64,000 bases of DNA from Dactylosporangium sp. AC04546 (GTDB taxonomy: Bacteria; Actinomycetota; Actinomycetes; Mycobacteriales; Micromonosporaceae): assembly GCF_022095675.1 (NCBI RefSeq), contig NZ_JAHYSG010000002.1, positions 1 through 64,000 of the forward strand. The letters are read 5' to 3'. Each line of letters starts with the position of its first letter. Position 1 is the stretch's first letter. Both the position numbers and the translations under genes were made by a program. The notes under the pieces were generated by a model that was given only the letters and a program-made list of their open reading frames with translations, searched no databases and was not told the origin of the DNA. Below, piece after piece: positions 33,595 to 42,955 of this stretch.

Positions 33595-35532
33595 GTGCAG
33601 CACCAGGAGCTTGCGACGGCCGTGCTGGTCGCGATCGACTTCGGCACCAGCAACACCGCCGCCGTCGTCCGGCTCGCCGACGGCCGCCACCGGCAGGTGC
33701 TCTTCGACGGTGCGCCGCTGCTGCCGTCGGCGGTGTTCGCGGCGGAGAACGGCGAGATCGTCGTCGGCCACGACGCCGTGCTGCTGTCCCGTCAAGCGCC
33801 GCACCGGTTCGAGCCCAACCCGAAGCGGCGCATCGACGAGGGCACCCTGCTGCTCGGCGACCGGGAATGGCCGCTGACCGACGTCGTCGCCGCGGTGCTG
33901 CGCCGGGTAAGCCTGGAGGCCGAGCGCATCGCCGGCCAGGTGGCCGGCGTCGTGCTCACCCACCCCGCGACCTGGGGACCGCAGCGGCGCGGGGTGCTGA
34001 CCACCGCCGCCGAACAGGCCGGCCTGCCGATCGTGGCCCTGGTCGCCGAGCCGATCGCGGCGGCCGGATACTTCCGGACAGTCTTCGGTCGCGCGCTACC
34101 GCCCGGGTCGAGCCTGGGCTTGCTGGACCTCGGCGGCGGCACCCTGGACCTTGCGCTGGTCACGAACACCGCCGACGGGCTACAGGTCACCGCGACCGCA
34201 GGCCTCGACGACGTCGGCGGACTCGACATCGACGCTGCCCTCGTCACTCACGCCGGCACCCGCCTGGCACAGCGGGCACCGCAGCAATGGCAGCGCCTGC
34301 AGCAGCCGTCCACCATCGACGACCACATCACCCGGGCCACCTTCTGGTCCGACGCCTGTTCAGCCAAGGAGATGCTCAGCCGGGCCAGCACCGCACCGCT
34401 GCCGGCGCCGGCCGGGTTCGACGCCGAACACCTGACCCGGGCCGAGTTCGACCAAATCGTCACGCCGTTGCTCGACCGCGTGGTAGCCGAGGCACACCGG
34501 CTCTTCACCCCACAACAGCAGCGGCTCGTCGGGCCCTTCCTGGTCGGCGGCTCCAGCCGCATCCCGCTGCTGGCCCACCTGCTGCACCGCGAGCTCGGCC
34601 GGGCCCCGGTGGTGCTCGAACAGCCCGACCTGGCGGTCGCCGAGGGCGCGCTGACCACCATCCCCGTCCCGCCCGCCGAACCGACAAACCACCCGGCGAC
34701 CGGCACGACACCACCACCGCCCGCCCGCACGTTCGCGGCCCACTGGACCCGCACGGCGGGGCCGGCGCCCGGCCCGCCCGCGCCGAATGGAACCGCCACC
34801 GCGAGGTGGGCACCGGAGGGGCCGTCGCACCCGAACGGCACCCCCACCGACGCCGCGCCGGCGCCAGCCGCCGTCCTGCCACCAACACCGGCACCGAGCC
34901 TTCGGCCGGTACACCGGCAGCCCGCCCTGACCGTCGCCGCGGTGGCTGCCGGCCTCGTCGTGGTGATCGCGGCGGCCGCGTTCGCCTGGCGGCTCACCGC
35001 CGGCACCGCCAGTGAGCGTCCAGGCCCCGGCGCCACCACGAACACGGCCGAGGCCGGGCGTGGAAGCCCCCCGGCCGCCCAGGCGTCAGCCACCTCCGCC
35101 GGACCGGCCCGGCCCGCTTCGGACGACCCACTCCGCTGGCAGATGCCGGCCGCCCTGCGCGGCAACTGGTCGGGCACGGCGGCCAACGTCGCCACAGACC
35201 CCGGCCGGTACGCCACCGCCCGCCTTCAGGTGACGCTCGACCTGCACGGCGACGGCACCGGCAGGGGCTCCGTCGTCGGCACGTACCGCTACGACTTCAC
35301 CCAGGGCAGATGGTGCTCCGGCGACCTGCTCATCAACACCCTCACCGGCACCGACGGTCTGGTCGTCAGCGAGCAGCGACGCGCCAACAACAACGGCATC
35401 GTCGAGTTCGGCTGCGGCGGCAGCCGCAACATCGAAATCCGCACCGCCGTCGACGGCACCCTGGACTGGCACCGCCTCACACCCACCACACCCCAACTCG
35501 ACTTCCAGGCACACCTCACCCGGCACACGTGA
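33595..35532 (+). CDS. Membrane-anchored Hsp70-like protein with extracytoplasmic domain
   Basis: GTG 33595 after GGAGG gives 645 residues. Residues 1-365 form an Hsp70/actin-like ATPase: AIDFGTSNTAAVVRLAD (phosphate 1), HPATWGPQRR, LLDLGGGTLDLALV (phosphate 2) and LVGGSSRIPLLAHLL (adenosine). There is no substrate-binding domain. A Pro-rich linker runs to about 440, then a membrane helix (LTVAAVAAGLVVVIAAAAF) and an exported domain of about 170 residues with two cysteines (GRWCSGDLLI, EFGCGGSRN). The layout suggests ATP-dependent signalling across the membrane. A second Hsp70-type protein lies at 36988-39249. Confidence 0.87.
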   Translation: MQHQELATAVLVAIDFGTSNTAAVVRLADGRHRQVLFDGAPLLPSAVFAAENGEIVVGHDAVLLSRQAPHRFEPNPKRRIDEGTLLLGDREWPLTDVVAAVLRRVSLEAERIAGQVAGVVLTHPATWGPQRRGVLTTAAEQAGLPIVALVAEPIAAAGYFRTVFGRALPPGSSLGLLDLGGGTLDLALVTNTADGLQVTATAGLDDVGGLDIDAALVTHAGTRLAQRAPQQWQRLQQPSTIDDHITRATFWSDACSAKEMLSRASTAPLPAPAGFDAEHLTRAEFDQIVTPLLDRVVAEAHRLFTPQQQRLVGPFLVGGSSRIPLLAHLLHRELGRAPVVLEQPDLAVAEGALTTIPVPPAEPTNHPATGTTPPPPARTFAAHWTRTAGPAPGPPAPNGTATARWAPEGPSHPNGTPTDAAPAPAAVLPPTPAPSLRPVHRQPALTVAAVAAGLVVVIAAAAFAWRLTAGTASERPGPGATTNTAEAGRGSPPAAQASATSAGPARPASDDPLRWQMPAALRGNWSGTAANVATDPGRYATARLQVTLDLHGDGTGRGSVVGTYRYDFTQGRWCSGDLLINTLTGTDGLVVSEQRRANNNGIVEFGCGGSRNIEIRTAVDGTLDWHRLTPTTPQLDFQAHLTRHT

Positions 35533-35796
35533 ACTGCGGGTTCCAAATGCTTTCACGTTCGCAACCCGGCCCGGCCCGTGCGACTTCCTTACCCGACCGT
35601 GGATGAAGGAATCTGCCGGCCGTCCCGCGCTGTGGACCTGCCACACGCTGCGGCAACGATCCCTCGGAGTCCGCATACGTTCGCCAGCATCCAGGTCGAT
35701 CGTCACTCACTTCGTCAGCAGCCCACTCTTGAGGCGCTGCTCGGCAAGCCCTGCTGGACGTATGTTCAACAGTCACCGAGTCGGAGGCAGTGCCTG

Positions 35797-36471
35797 CTAG
35801 TCGAACCAGACGACCAGGCGTACCCCATCGTCGCCGAAGCGCTGCCCGAGCGCGCGCATCACAGCGAAAACGTGCTCCCAGCCCGTGCCCGGTCCGATGA
35901 AGTCCTGCCGCGTTGGCGAGTCGTACTGGAACCTCGCCTCCATCGTCGCCCAGCAACCCGGCGACGCCTCGGCCGGGGTGACGCCGATCGGCGGCACGCC
36001 GTACGTCTCGACGATGTCATCGGGCCACTCATCGTCGACCCGGACTCGCCGCAGCAGGCCGTACCACTCGGGGTTCCCGGCGGGCCAGTGGTCGTGTTCG
36101 GGATGTCCCGCCCGTGGTCTCTCCTGCATCTGCAACACGCCGCGACCGGGCGCGGGAACCGACAGGTCGAGGTCACGTAGTTCGGACCAGGACACCCAGG
36201 TGGCGCCATGTATCCCGCCGTCCAGCCGTGACCACTTCTCGTAGTCGGCCCGGACGCGACCCGAGACATCGACTGGCAGGCCACGGTCGGCCGCCACCGG
36301 TTCCCATTCGAGCCAGTTCCTGACCCCGAACAGGCATCCAAACGCCGCGTAGTCCCCGTCGTTGTAGAGCGGGGAGAGGCCCATCAGGCAGACCCACGGC
36401 TCCCCGCTGTACCAGTCAGCATCAGCGTCGGGATGCCGGACCTCGAAGAAGCCGTAAATGTCGGTCGGCAT
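35797..36471 (-). CDS. Hypothetical protein, immunity-like
   Basis: 224 residues, soluble, acidic and rich in Trp. It begins MPTDIYGFFEVRHPDADADW and has GLSPLYNDGDYAAFGCLFGV and EWYGLLRRVRVDDEWPDDIV. The N-terminus resembles widespread actinobacterial hypothetical proteins that are often found near toxin or SUKH genes. No catalytic motif seen. It is not in an operon with its neighbours. Confidence 0.7.
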   Translation of the reverse strand: MPTDIYGFFEVRHPDADADWYSGEPWVCLMGLSPLYNDGDYAAFGCLFGVRNWLEWEPVAADRGLPVDVSGRVRADYEKWSRLDGGIHGATWVSWSELRDLDLSVPAPGRGVLQMQERPRAGHPEHDHWPAGNPEWYGLLRRVRVDDEWPDDIVETYGVPPIGVTPAEASPGCWATMEARFQYDSPTRQDFIGPGTGWEHVFAVMRALGQRFGDDGVRLVVWFD

Positions 36472-36987
36472 CGCAACATGCTACTCAGCGCCGGTGTCAC
36501 GAGGCCGCGGCGCAGCTTTCCTGCGCGACGCACGGAGTCCTGTACGGGTCCTGGGGTGCTGATGCCATGACGTCGACGCATAGGCGTACAGCCTCACCCC
36601 GGCGGTGGTCGGCGGGATGACCGTGGTCCACTCGGCCGTGCTGGGGGCGTCCCGCGCCGAGGCCGGCGGGCGTTCGGGCACGCGTCGTGATCACCAACTC
36701 GGTCCGGCGCACCGCCGCCAGGACGGCCATCGGGACGGCCGTCGCGCCGCTGTTTGCAGTGGCCGCCTTCGCCACCGCGCTACCAGCCCGCCAGAACCAT
36801 GCCTGTCAGCCATGGACGCTGCACAGCAGCGGCGATCAGACAGCCGCCGCCAAACAGTCGATCTTCTGGGTGGATACCGGCCTGGCACTGGGCCGTCGTG
36901 CTCCAGTGGCCGTCCGTGACCAGCAGGCGGTCGTCCGGTGGCAGGGTGATGTGTTTCGGCCGGACCGTGACGGCCTGATCTTGCCCA
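36472..36987. other. Gap with a possible signal-peptide remnant
   Basis: About 515 bases. A GTG at 36687 opens a plus-strand frame whose first 35 residues look like a signal peptide (AIGTAVAPLFAVAAFATALP); the rest becomes Arg-rich antisense sequence over the WD40 gene. Possibly a secreted-protein gene cut short; not annotated as a gene. Confidence 0.35.
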
Positions 36988-39249
36988 TCACGGGAGCGGG
37001 AGGTCAGCGATCTCGTGCAGCACAGCGTCGTTGGAGGTGGCGGCGGCGAGGAAGTGGCCGTCGGGGCTGAAGGTGAGGCTGTTGACCTGGTAGCTGTGGC
37101 GTTCGTAGTGCAACTGCTCGCCCGTTGCCGTGTCCCACAGGGTGACGCCGTCGCCGCCGGCGGCGAGCCATTGGCCGTCGGGGCTGACGGCGACCGCCTT
37201 GAGTTTGTTGATCTGTGAGTCGGCTCGGCGCAGGCGCAGCAGGCGGCGGCCGGTCGGCAGCTCCCACAGGCCGGCGGTCTGATCGTCGCTCGCGGTGACC
37301 AGCAGGCGGCCGTCAGGGCTGAAGGCGACGTCGTTGACCTCGGCGGTGTGCGTGACGGTGAGGAGCCGTTCGCCCGAGTCAGCGCGCCACAGGATCGCCG
37401 TCTTGTCGCAGCAGGCGGTGGCGATGGTACTGCCGTCGGGGCTGAACACGACCGCCTGGACGTAGTTGTCGTGGGGCAGGGTCAGCAGCTGCGCGCCGGT
37501 GGCGACGTCCCAGACGATGGCGGTCCGGGCCCAGCCGCCGGTGACCAGGCGGCCGCCGGCGGGGCTGAACGCGGCGGACTGCAGGTAGGTGCCGTGCCAC
37601 AGCGTCCGCCGCTGCTCGCCGGTCGCGGTGTCGTGGAGGCGCACGGCGCCCTCCTCGGTCGTCGTGGCGAGCAGCGCGCCGTCGGGGCTGAACGCCACGC
37701 CGTGGGCCGGCGATCTGACCTCGATGACGCGGCAGCGGGTGCCGGTGTCGGCGTCCCAGAGGTACACGGTGCGGTTCGCGCTGGTCGTCGCGAGCTGGCG
37801 GCCGTCCGGGCTGAACGCCACGTGGTGGATCGTCTTGAGACCGGGCCGGCCGGTGTCGTCGTGGGTGAGGCGGCGCAGGTACCGCGGCGGCGTCAGCAAC
37901 CGCAGCGCGTTCGCCGGGCGGGCCACCCGGGCGGGGCGGTCGGCGGCGGCGAAGCGCTGCCCGGGCTCGACGTCCCAGGCCGTGACGCTGCCCGGGTGCG
38001 CCGGCGCGCCCAGCCGCCACAGCCGGCCGGTGGCGTCGCGGGCGGTGCCGAGCACGGCGCCGGGCCGGTAGTCGGCGCCGGGGCCGGCCACGATCCGGAC
38101 CAGGCGGGCGGCGCCGCCGGGGACAGCCCAACGAAGCCCACCGCCGTCGACCGTCGCCTCCAGATGCGGGTCGGGCCGGCGCTGCTCCAGCGCGGCGGCA
38201 CCCTGCACGACGGCGAGGTCGGGGTCCTCGGGCCGACGGATCGGCCGGCCCAGCGAGGCGGCGACCGTCTCAGCCACCACCGGCATGCGTGAGGTTCCGC
38301 CCACGAGCAGGACGGCGGTGACGTCGGCAGGAACCACCCGGCAGCGGCGCAGCAGCGACCGGCAGCACTCGACGGTCCGGTCCAGCAGCGGCGCCACCAG
38401 CGCCGCCAGGTCGGCCCGCGCGACCAGCGACGGCGGCGCGGCCGGCGACACGTAGTCCTCGACGTCATCGACGTCGCTGAGCTGGTGCTTCACCCCGCGG
38501 GCGAAGTCGGACAGCTGCAGGCCGAGGCGCAAGCGGACCATCCGGGAACCACCGTCGTCGAGGGCCTCAGCCAGCTCGGCACCACCCTCGCTGCGCAGGT
38601 GCGCTATCAGCAGCGCGTCGATGTCGCGGCCGCCGCAGTCGTCGAGCGCCGCATGGCCCAGCACCTCGTGGTCGGCCGGCGAGCCGAACCGCACGAGCGC
38701 GGCGTCGAAGGTCCCGCCGCCGAAGTCGTAGACGAGGACCAGGTCGCCGTCGCGGAACGCGCGCCCGGCGACCGGCGCTAGGGCCGCCGCGACCGGCTCG
38801 GCGAGCAGGTCCACCTCGACGAACCCGGCGGCCTCGCCTGCGGCGATCATCAGCTCACGGCGGTCGTCGCCGTCGGCGTAAGATGCGGGGACGGTGAGGA
38901 CGGCCCGGGTGACGGGCCCGCCGTGCATCTCCTCGGCGCGGTCGCGCAGCGCCCGCAGTACCGCCGCCACCAATGCCTCGACAGGAAACGACCGGTCGCC
39001 GAGCGGGACCCCGGCCGACTCGCCGAGATCGCGCTTGAACTCCGCCCGGTACCCGGCCGGGTCCTTGCGCTTACGCCGCTCCGCGGTCACCCCGACGAGC
39101 AGCCGGTCACCGTCGCGGCACACCACGGACGGCCAGGAGTAGGAGCCGCTACCCGGCTCCTTGACCAGCCGTGCCTCCCCACCCACGACCAGCACCGCCG
39201 ACGACGCCGACGTCCCGAAGTCGACCACCATCACAGCCTCGCCGCCCAT
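36988..39249 (-). CDS. Hsp70-like ATPase fused to a seven-bladed WD40 propeller
   Basis: ATG 39249 after GGGGTAGG gives 753 residues. Residues 1-370 are an Hsp70-type ATPase: MVVDFGTSASSAVLVVGGEA, LLAEPVAAALAPVAG, LVYDFGGGTFDAALV and LLVGGTSRMPVVAETVA. A beta-rich linker of about 120 residues follows. From about residue 495 seven WD40 repeats run to the end, each with xVAFSPDGxxLATxS...xxLWDxxTG (blade 1 HHVAFSPDGRQLATTSANRT, blade 7 LTFSPDGHFLAAATSND). The propeller replaces the peptide-binding domain of Hsp70. Probably cytoplasmic, with a scaffold or sensing role. Confidence 0.9.
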   Translation of the reverse strand: MGGEAVMVVDFGTSASSAVLVVGGEARLVKEPGSGSYSWPSVVCRDGDRLLVGVTAERRKRKDPAGYRAEFKRDLGESAGVPLGDRSFPVEALVAAVLRALRDRAEEMHGGPVTRAVLTVPASYADGDDRRELMIAAGEAAGFVEVDLLAEPVAAALAPVAGRAFRDGDLVLVYDFGGGTFDAALVRFGSPADHEVLGHAALDDCGGRDIDALLIAHLRSEGGAELAEALDDGGSRMVRLRLGLQLSDFARGVKHQLSDVDDVEDYVSPAAPPSLVARADLAALVAPLLDRTVECCRSLLRRCRVVPADVTAVLLVGGTSRMPVVAETVAASLGRPIRRPEDPDLAVVQGAAALEQRRPDPHLEATVDGGGLRWAVPGGAARLVRIVAGPGADYRPGAVLGTARDATGRLWRLGAPAHPGSVTAWDVEPGQRFAAADRPARVARPANALRLLTPPRYLRRLTHDDTGRPGLKTIHHVAFSPDGRQLATTSANRTVYLWDADTGTRCRVIEVRSPAHGVAFSPDGALLATTTEEGAVRLHDTATGEQRRTLWHGTYLQSAAFSPAGGRLVTGGWARTAIVWDVATGAQLLTLPHDNYVQAVVFSPDGSTIATACCDKTAILWRADSGERLLTVTHTAEVNDVAFSPDGRLLVTASDDQTAGLWELPTGRRLLRLRRADSQINKLKAVAVSPDGQWLAAGGDGVTLWDTATGEQLHYERHSYQVNSLTFSPDGHFLAAATSNDAVLHEIADLPLP

Positions 39250-39326
39250 GCCTACCCCATTTCTCAGCCCACCACTCTGACCCAGATACCAACCGAGTTT
39301 GTTCCCGCCCTCCCGGCGGGATTCGA

Positions 39327-39890
39327 TCACGAACGTGGTGCCGGAATCACGCGCATCGACCAGCGTGTCGAGAACCAGCCCTCGTCACGCAGCGGGGCCG
39401 CGAGCCGCAACCCGTCCGGCGCGAACGCAACGCCCAGATCGTCGCCACGGGCGACGTTGCGGAATGTCCGGGCATCGAGCAGTTCCAGCCGGGTGCGCCC
39501 GCCGACCTCACCGGTGACCGCGATCCGCTGCCCGTGCATGGCCCGTCCCCGACGGGGTTCCGGACACCTCGCGCGAGGAGCGTCTCGCGGCCGGCGCCGC
39601 CGTGGCCGCAGACCGCGTACATCCCGGCCGCCCCGCCGTCGCCGTTGTCGCACCGGGTGGCGAAGTAGACGACCCGGCCATCGGCCCGGCGCGGGTGCTC
39701 TCGCATCGGTGGCATCAAGCAGGCCCCACCTCATCCCCCGCGTGCGCCGCACCGGTACCGGTCGCCAGGCGACACCCCACCCGCCGTTACTGAAGGTCGC
39801 CACCACCTTCGTCGAGCCGCCGCCGGCTCCAGACGAGTCCACGTCGCCCGGTTCGGATCGAGCGGGTCATAGACGCACGACACCATCATG
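39327..39890 (-). pseudogene. Frameshifted beta-propeller (TolB-like) protein remnant
   Basis: Pieces of one protein appear in different minus-strand frames: VSCVYDPLDPNRATWTRLEP, then STKVVATFSNGGWGVAWRPV, then ADGRVVYFATRCDNGDGGAA, then RLELLDARTFRNVARGDDLG with VAFAPDGLRLAAP. Each looks like a strand set of a propeller, but at least two frameshifts separate them. Lies directly upstream of the Hsp70-WD40 gene. Confidence 0.5.
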
Positions 39891-40077
39891 GCGACCAACG
39901 TCGACGGGCGGAACGCCGGCGTCGATCGGCGACATCCGCATCCGCAACTCGGCGCTTCAGCGCACCGGCCAGCCGTGACGCTCGTCACTCGGCGTGACGG
40001 AGTTCGCCGACCTCGCGCTCGCGGTCGGCGGCATGGGCGCGCACGTGGCCGTTGAGCTCTGGCGCCGGCTCAGATGG

Positions 40078-40719
40078 TCAGTCGCGGGCCACGGCGTAGC
40101 CGAGGATCACTGCGGCGGACACGACGATGTGGCCTGGGGCGAGGTCCTGGGCCGTCGTCGCAGCGGCTTCGGCGTGGCTGCGGTAGCGGGAGACGCCTGG
40201 CTGTTCCGGGTCTACGTCCTCGACATGCAGCACCGCGCCGACGCGAACACCGGCGGCTTCGGCATACACGTCGGCCTTCGCGCGCGCCGCGGCCACCGCC
40301 TTACGCCGGGCATCGGCCCGCAGTTCGCGCTTGCCGATGACATCGAAGTCGACACCCTCGATCTCGTTGGCGCCCGCCGCGACGATGTCGACCAGCAGCG
40401 ACTCAACGTCATCCAAGGCGCCGGATTCGACCGCAAACGCAGCCTGGCACTGGTAACCGACGAACTTACGCGACCCGTCCACGAACTCGGTCGCGGTCTT
40501 CAGATCCAGCCGCGAACCCTCGACCGCCGCGTCGGCGATCCCATGCTCCCGCAGCACGCCGCGCACCTCCCGGACAGCGGCGCGCGCGGCCTCGAGCGCG
40601 GCGGCCGGGGCCTGCTCCACCCGCACAACCTTGAACCGCACGCGCACAAGATCCGGCACAGCCTTCACACTCGCGGCCCCGAACGCGGTAATCCCCCATG
40701 GCCGTTCCACCATCTGCAT
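40078..40719 (-). CDS. SIMPL-domain protein
   Basis: ATG 40719 (MQMVERPWGITAFGAASVKA) gives 213 residues. The SIMPL/DUF541 pattern is clear: VRVRFKVVRVEQAPAAALEA, an alternating FVGYQCQAAFAVESGALDDV, VDFDVIGKRELRADARRKAV, AARAKADVYAEAAGVRVGAV and a final strand with AVILGYAV. No signal peptide, unlike many SIMPL proteins, so it is probably cytoplasmic. Biochemical role unknown. Confidence 0.85.
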   Translation of the reverse strand: MQMVERPWGITAFGAASVKAVPDLVRVRFKVVRVEQAPAAALEAARAAVREVRGVLREHGIADAAVEGSRLDLKTATEFVDGSRKFVGYQCQAAFAVESGALDDVESLLVDIVAAGANEIEGVDFDVIGKRELRADARRKAVAAARAKADVYAEAAGVRVGAVLHVEDVDPEQPGVSRYRSHAEAAATTAQDLAPGHIVVSAAVILGYAVARD

Positions 40720-41122
40720 AACCGCTGATCCAACCAGATCATCGAGCACGCAGTCGTCCCTGTGGGCCGCCCAACCACGCGACAACGCCGTGTAGCGGGC
40801 GGATCGCGGCCAGATCAGGATGGTCGGACCGGAGGGGATTTAGACCCCCGGTGGGGCATGGCACGCCAGCGGCCCCACGCACCTTCGAGCCGCCCGTGCG
40901 TGCCCGGCCTTCGACGCTGAGTGCTGCAATAACCCGGCTCTGCCACCGGTCCAGACGCAGTATGGTTCGATCTCGCCAACCAAGCACGCGGGTTCTCGAC
41001 GGCATTGCACGCTGTCGGCGGCATGAGCGGGCACGTTCGTGAGCGCTCCTCACGGCGTGTGGGTGGCCCTTGACCGAGCACCGGTGGGTCCCCACGTCGC
41101 CGGGATTGCCGTGCCGCGTGGT
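40720..41122. other. Gap with one dispersed element
   Basis: No supported gene. CGGCGGCATG at 41016-41025 is one of the recurring intergenic 10-mers. Confidence 0.4.
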
Positions 41123-41728
41123 TCACCGCCAACGGGGATTCTGCTCGGGTAGCCACGCCCCGAACAGCGATACGAACGCGAGGTTTTCATCGGCTTCGTC
41201 GATGTCGATGGGCGCGTCGGTGAACAGGTAGTCGGGTGCGGTGCCGGCGACCGCGTCATGGAGGCGTGCCAGCAGCACCGGGACGGTCGCCAGGTCCAAC
41301 GACAGCGCAGCGGCAAGCGCGGTCCGCTTCTGCGCGAGGTCGGGTTAGCGGGCTGTCTTGTCACGCTCCAGACGCGCGGCGGCCGCCTGCATGACGGCCA
41401 GATCGCCGTTGCCGGAGAACTTCAGACAGTCCCGCCACGACGGTAGCCCGATGGTGACGGCGAGCGCCGCCGCGAGGTCCCGGCCGATGACACCGGCCTC
41501 CCCTTCCGAACTGGCATACAGCACCGGCCGGAACGGACTCGGCTCACCGCACAGGAAGAACGCCCCGCCCGTGTAGTCACCGGCAACGCCCTCCAGTGGC
41601 AGCCCGGACAACAGCCGGACAGGGCTGTAGCCGGCGCGTTCGAGGTCGAACTCGCAGACGTCCCACAGCAGCGCCGTCACCTCCGGGCCTCGGCGGATCA
41701 ACTCCAGGATCTCCGCGTCGTCCCTCAC
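41123..41728 (-). pseudogene. Hypothetical protein gene split by an in-frame TAA
   Basis: From GTG 41728 the frame reads VRDDAEILELIRRGPEVTAL...GDLAVMQAAAARLERDKTAR, then TAA at 41345-41347, then goes on in the same frame for 73 more codons (PDLAQKRTALAAALSLDLAT ... LAFVSLFGAWLPEQNPRWR) to TGA at 41123-41125. Both halves have the amino-acid make-up of one soluble protein. I take this as one gene with a nonsense mutation. An upstream ATG at 41779 is less likely. No family name is known to me; the neighbours suggest an accessory gene. Confidence 0.7.
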
Positions 41729-41908
41729 CGGCGCACGGTAGCAGTCGCGTCTCGAACCGGCTGCCGCTGTGGCGATCACTGGGACGCGTGCCGCGAGCCC
41801 ACAGCGGCAAATGTGCGATCTGGATCTTGGAGTCGGTCACGGCCGTTCCGCAACGTTTGTGGGGTCGTGGTGTTGTGGATGCGGTTGGCGTGGCGCAAGG
41901 ATGTGGCG

Positions 41909-42757
41909 GTGACGGGGCATAGAGGTGAGCTGGAACAGTTGGCCCGCCGGTGGCTGGCGCCCGGGATCGCCGATCGGTTCATGGCGCTGGTCCGGCCGGC
42001 GATCCGGCTGTGCGCGCCGGGTCCAGATGATCAGCCGGTTGGACAGCTCGGTGGAGAGCCGGCGCTGCCCGACGGCATGCCGTGGCCGACGTGGGCTGAC
42101 GATGAGCCGTTGTCGTTGGTGTTGGCGATCGGGTTCGACCGGTTGGTCGGCTACGAGGTTGACATTGATCTGCCGTTGGCGGGATCGCTGCTGTTTTTCC
42201 GACCAGGGCCGGAGTCCGCTCGCGATCCCGACCCGGGAGCCCGGCTGATCTACGTGCCGCCTGGCACGGCGGTGAGCCGACGACGTCCGCCATCAGGCAC
42301 CTACGTGTACCCGCTCAAGCGGCTGGCCGCCCGCACGGTGCTCACCTGGCCGCACGGATGTGAACCGGTGCTGATGGCGCAGTTCGGCAGCTTCGCGCAG
42401 GCCGATCAGGTCATCTGGGGCCAGCAGCGCGATGGGCAGTCTTTCCAGGATGCGCTGTGGCGGCATCAGGTGGTGCTCGATCGCGGTGAACCGGACCATC
42501 AGATCGGTGGATACGCCTGCACTGTCCAGAATTCGATCGTGTACCAGGCGGCCGGAGCCGCACTCGGCCACTACAACTACCAGGGCGCGGCGTTCGCCGC
42601 CGAGGCGGCGATGTGGACGGCGCTGCTGCAAGTCAGCGAGGACACCGACGTCGACATGGGTTGGGGTGACGGGGCCCTGTTGTACTGGGCCGTGCGCACC
42701 ACGGATTTGTCCGCCCGGAACTTCAGTCGGGCGTATTACGAGACCCAAGGACACTGA
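41909..42757 (+). CDS. DUF1963 (YwqG-family) protein
   Basis: GTG 41909 lies 7 bases after AAGGA; 282 residues (ATG 41879 is 30 bases upstream). The DUF1963 pattern is seen: GQLGGEPALPDGMPWPTWAD, SLLFFRPGPESARDPD, QIGGYACTVQ and a final acidic WGDGALLYWAVRTTDL. Members of the family occur next to SUKH and toxin-immunity genes, but their role is unknown. Confidence 0.85.
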   Translation: MTGHRGELEQLARRWLAPGIADRFMALVRPAIRLCAPGPDDQPVGQLGGEPALPDGMPWPTWADDEPLSLVLAIGFDRLVGYEVDIDLPLAGSLLFFRPGPESARDPDPGARLIYVPPGTAVSRRRPPSGTYVYPLKRLAARTVLTWPHGCEPVLMAQFGSFAQADQVIWGQQRDGQSFQDALWRHQVVLDRGEPDHQIGGYACTVQNSIVYQAAGAALGHYNYQGAAFAAEAAMWTALLQVSEDTDVDMGWGDGALLYWAVRTTDLSARNFSRAYYETQGH

Positions 42758-42794
42758 GCCCCACCGTCACCTGGCCTTTGGCACGCTCGGCGGC

Positions 42795-42935
42795 ATGAGC
42801 GGATACCTGTTCAAGCGGCCGTGGGACCGCGTCACTGAGCCGCTCCGGATCCCCGTCCCCGAGGGTGCCGTCACGTCCCGCGCCCACCACGCGCTATCGG
42901 CCCTGCACGCCGCCTCCGCCCCGACCAGCGGCTGA
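42795..42935 (+). CDS. Possible 46-residue protein
   Basis: ATG 42795 opens MSGYLFKRPWDRVTEPLRIP and ends ALHAASAPTSG. The sequence is not typical of a shadow frame, but there is no ribosome binding site and the ATG belongs to the recurring CGGCGGCATG element. Low certainty. Confidence 0.3.
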   Translation: MSGYLFKRPWDRVTEPLRIPVPEGAVTSRAHHALSALHAASAPTSG

Positions 42936-42955
42936 CCGGCCGGGGCAAAGGTGCC

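Noticed and set aside
36687..37070. Frame beginning with a signal-peptide-like stretch
   Set aside because: Only the first 35 residues look real; the rest is antisense to the WD40 gene. Too weak for a gene call.
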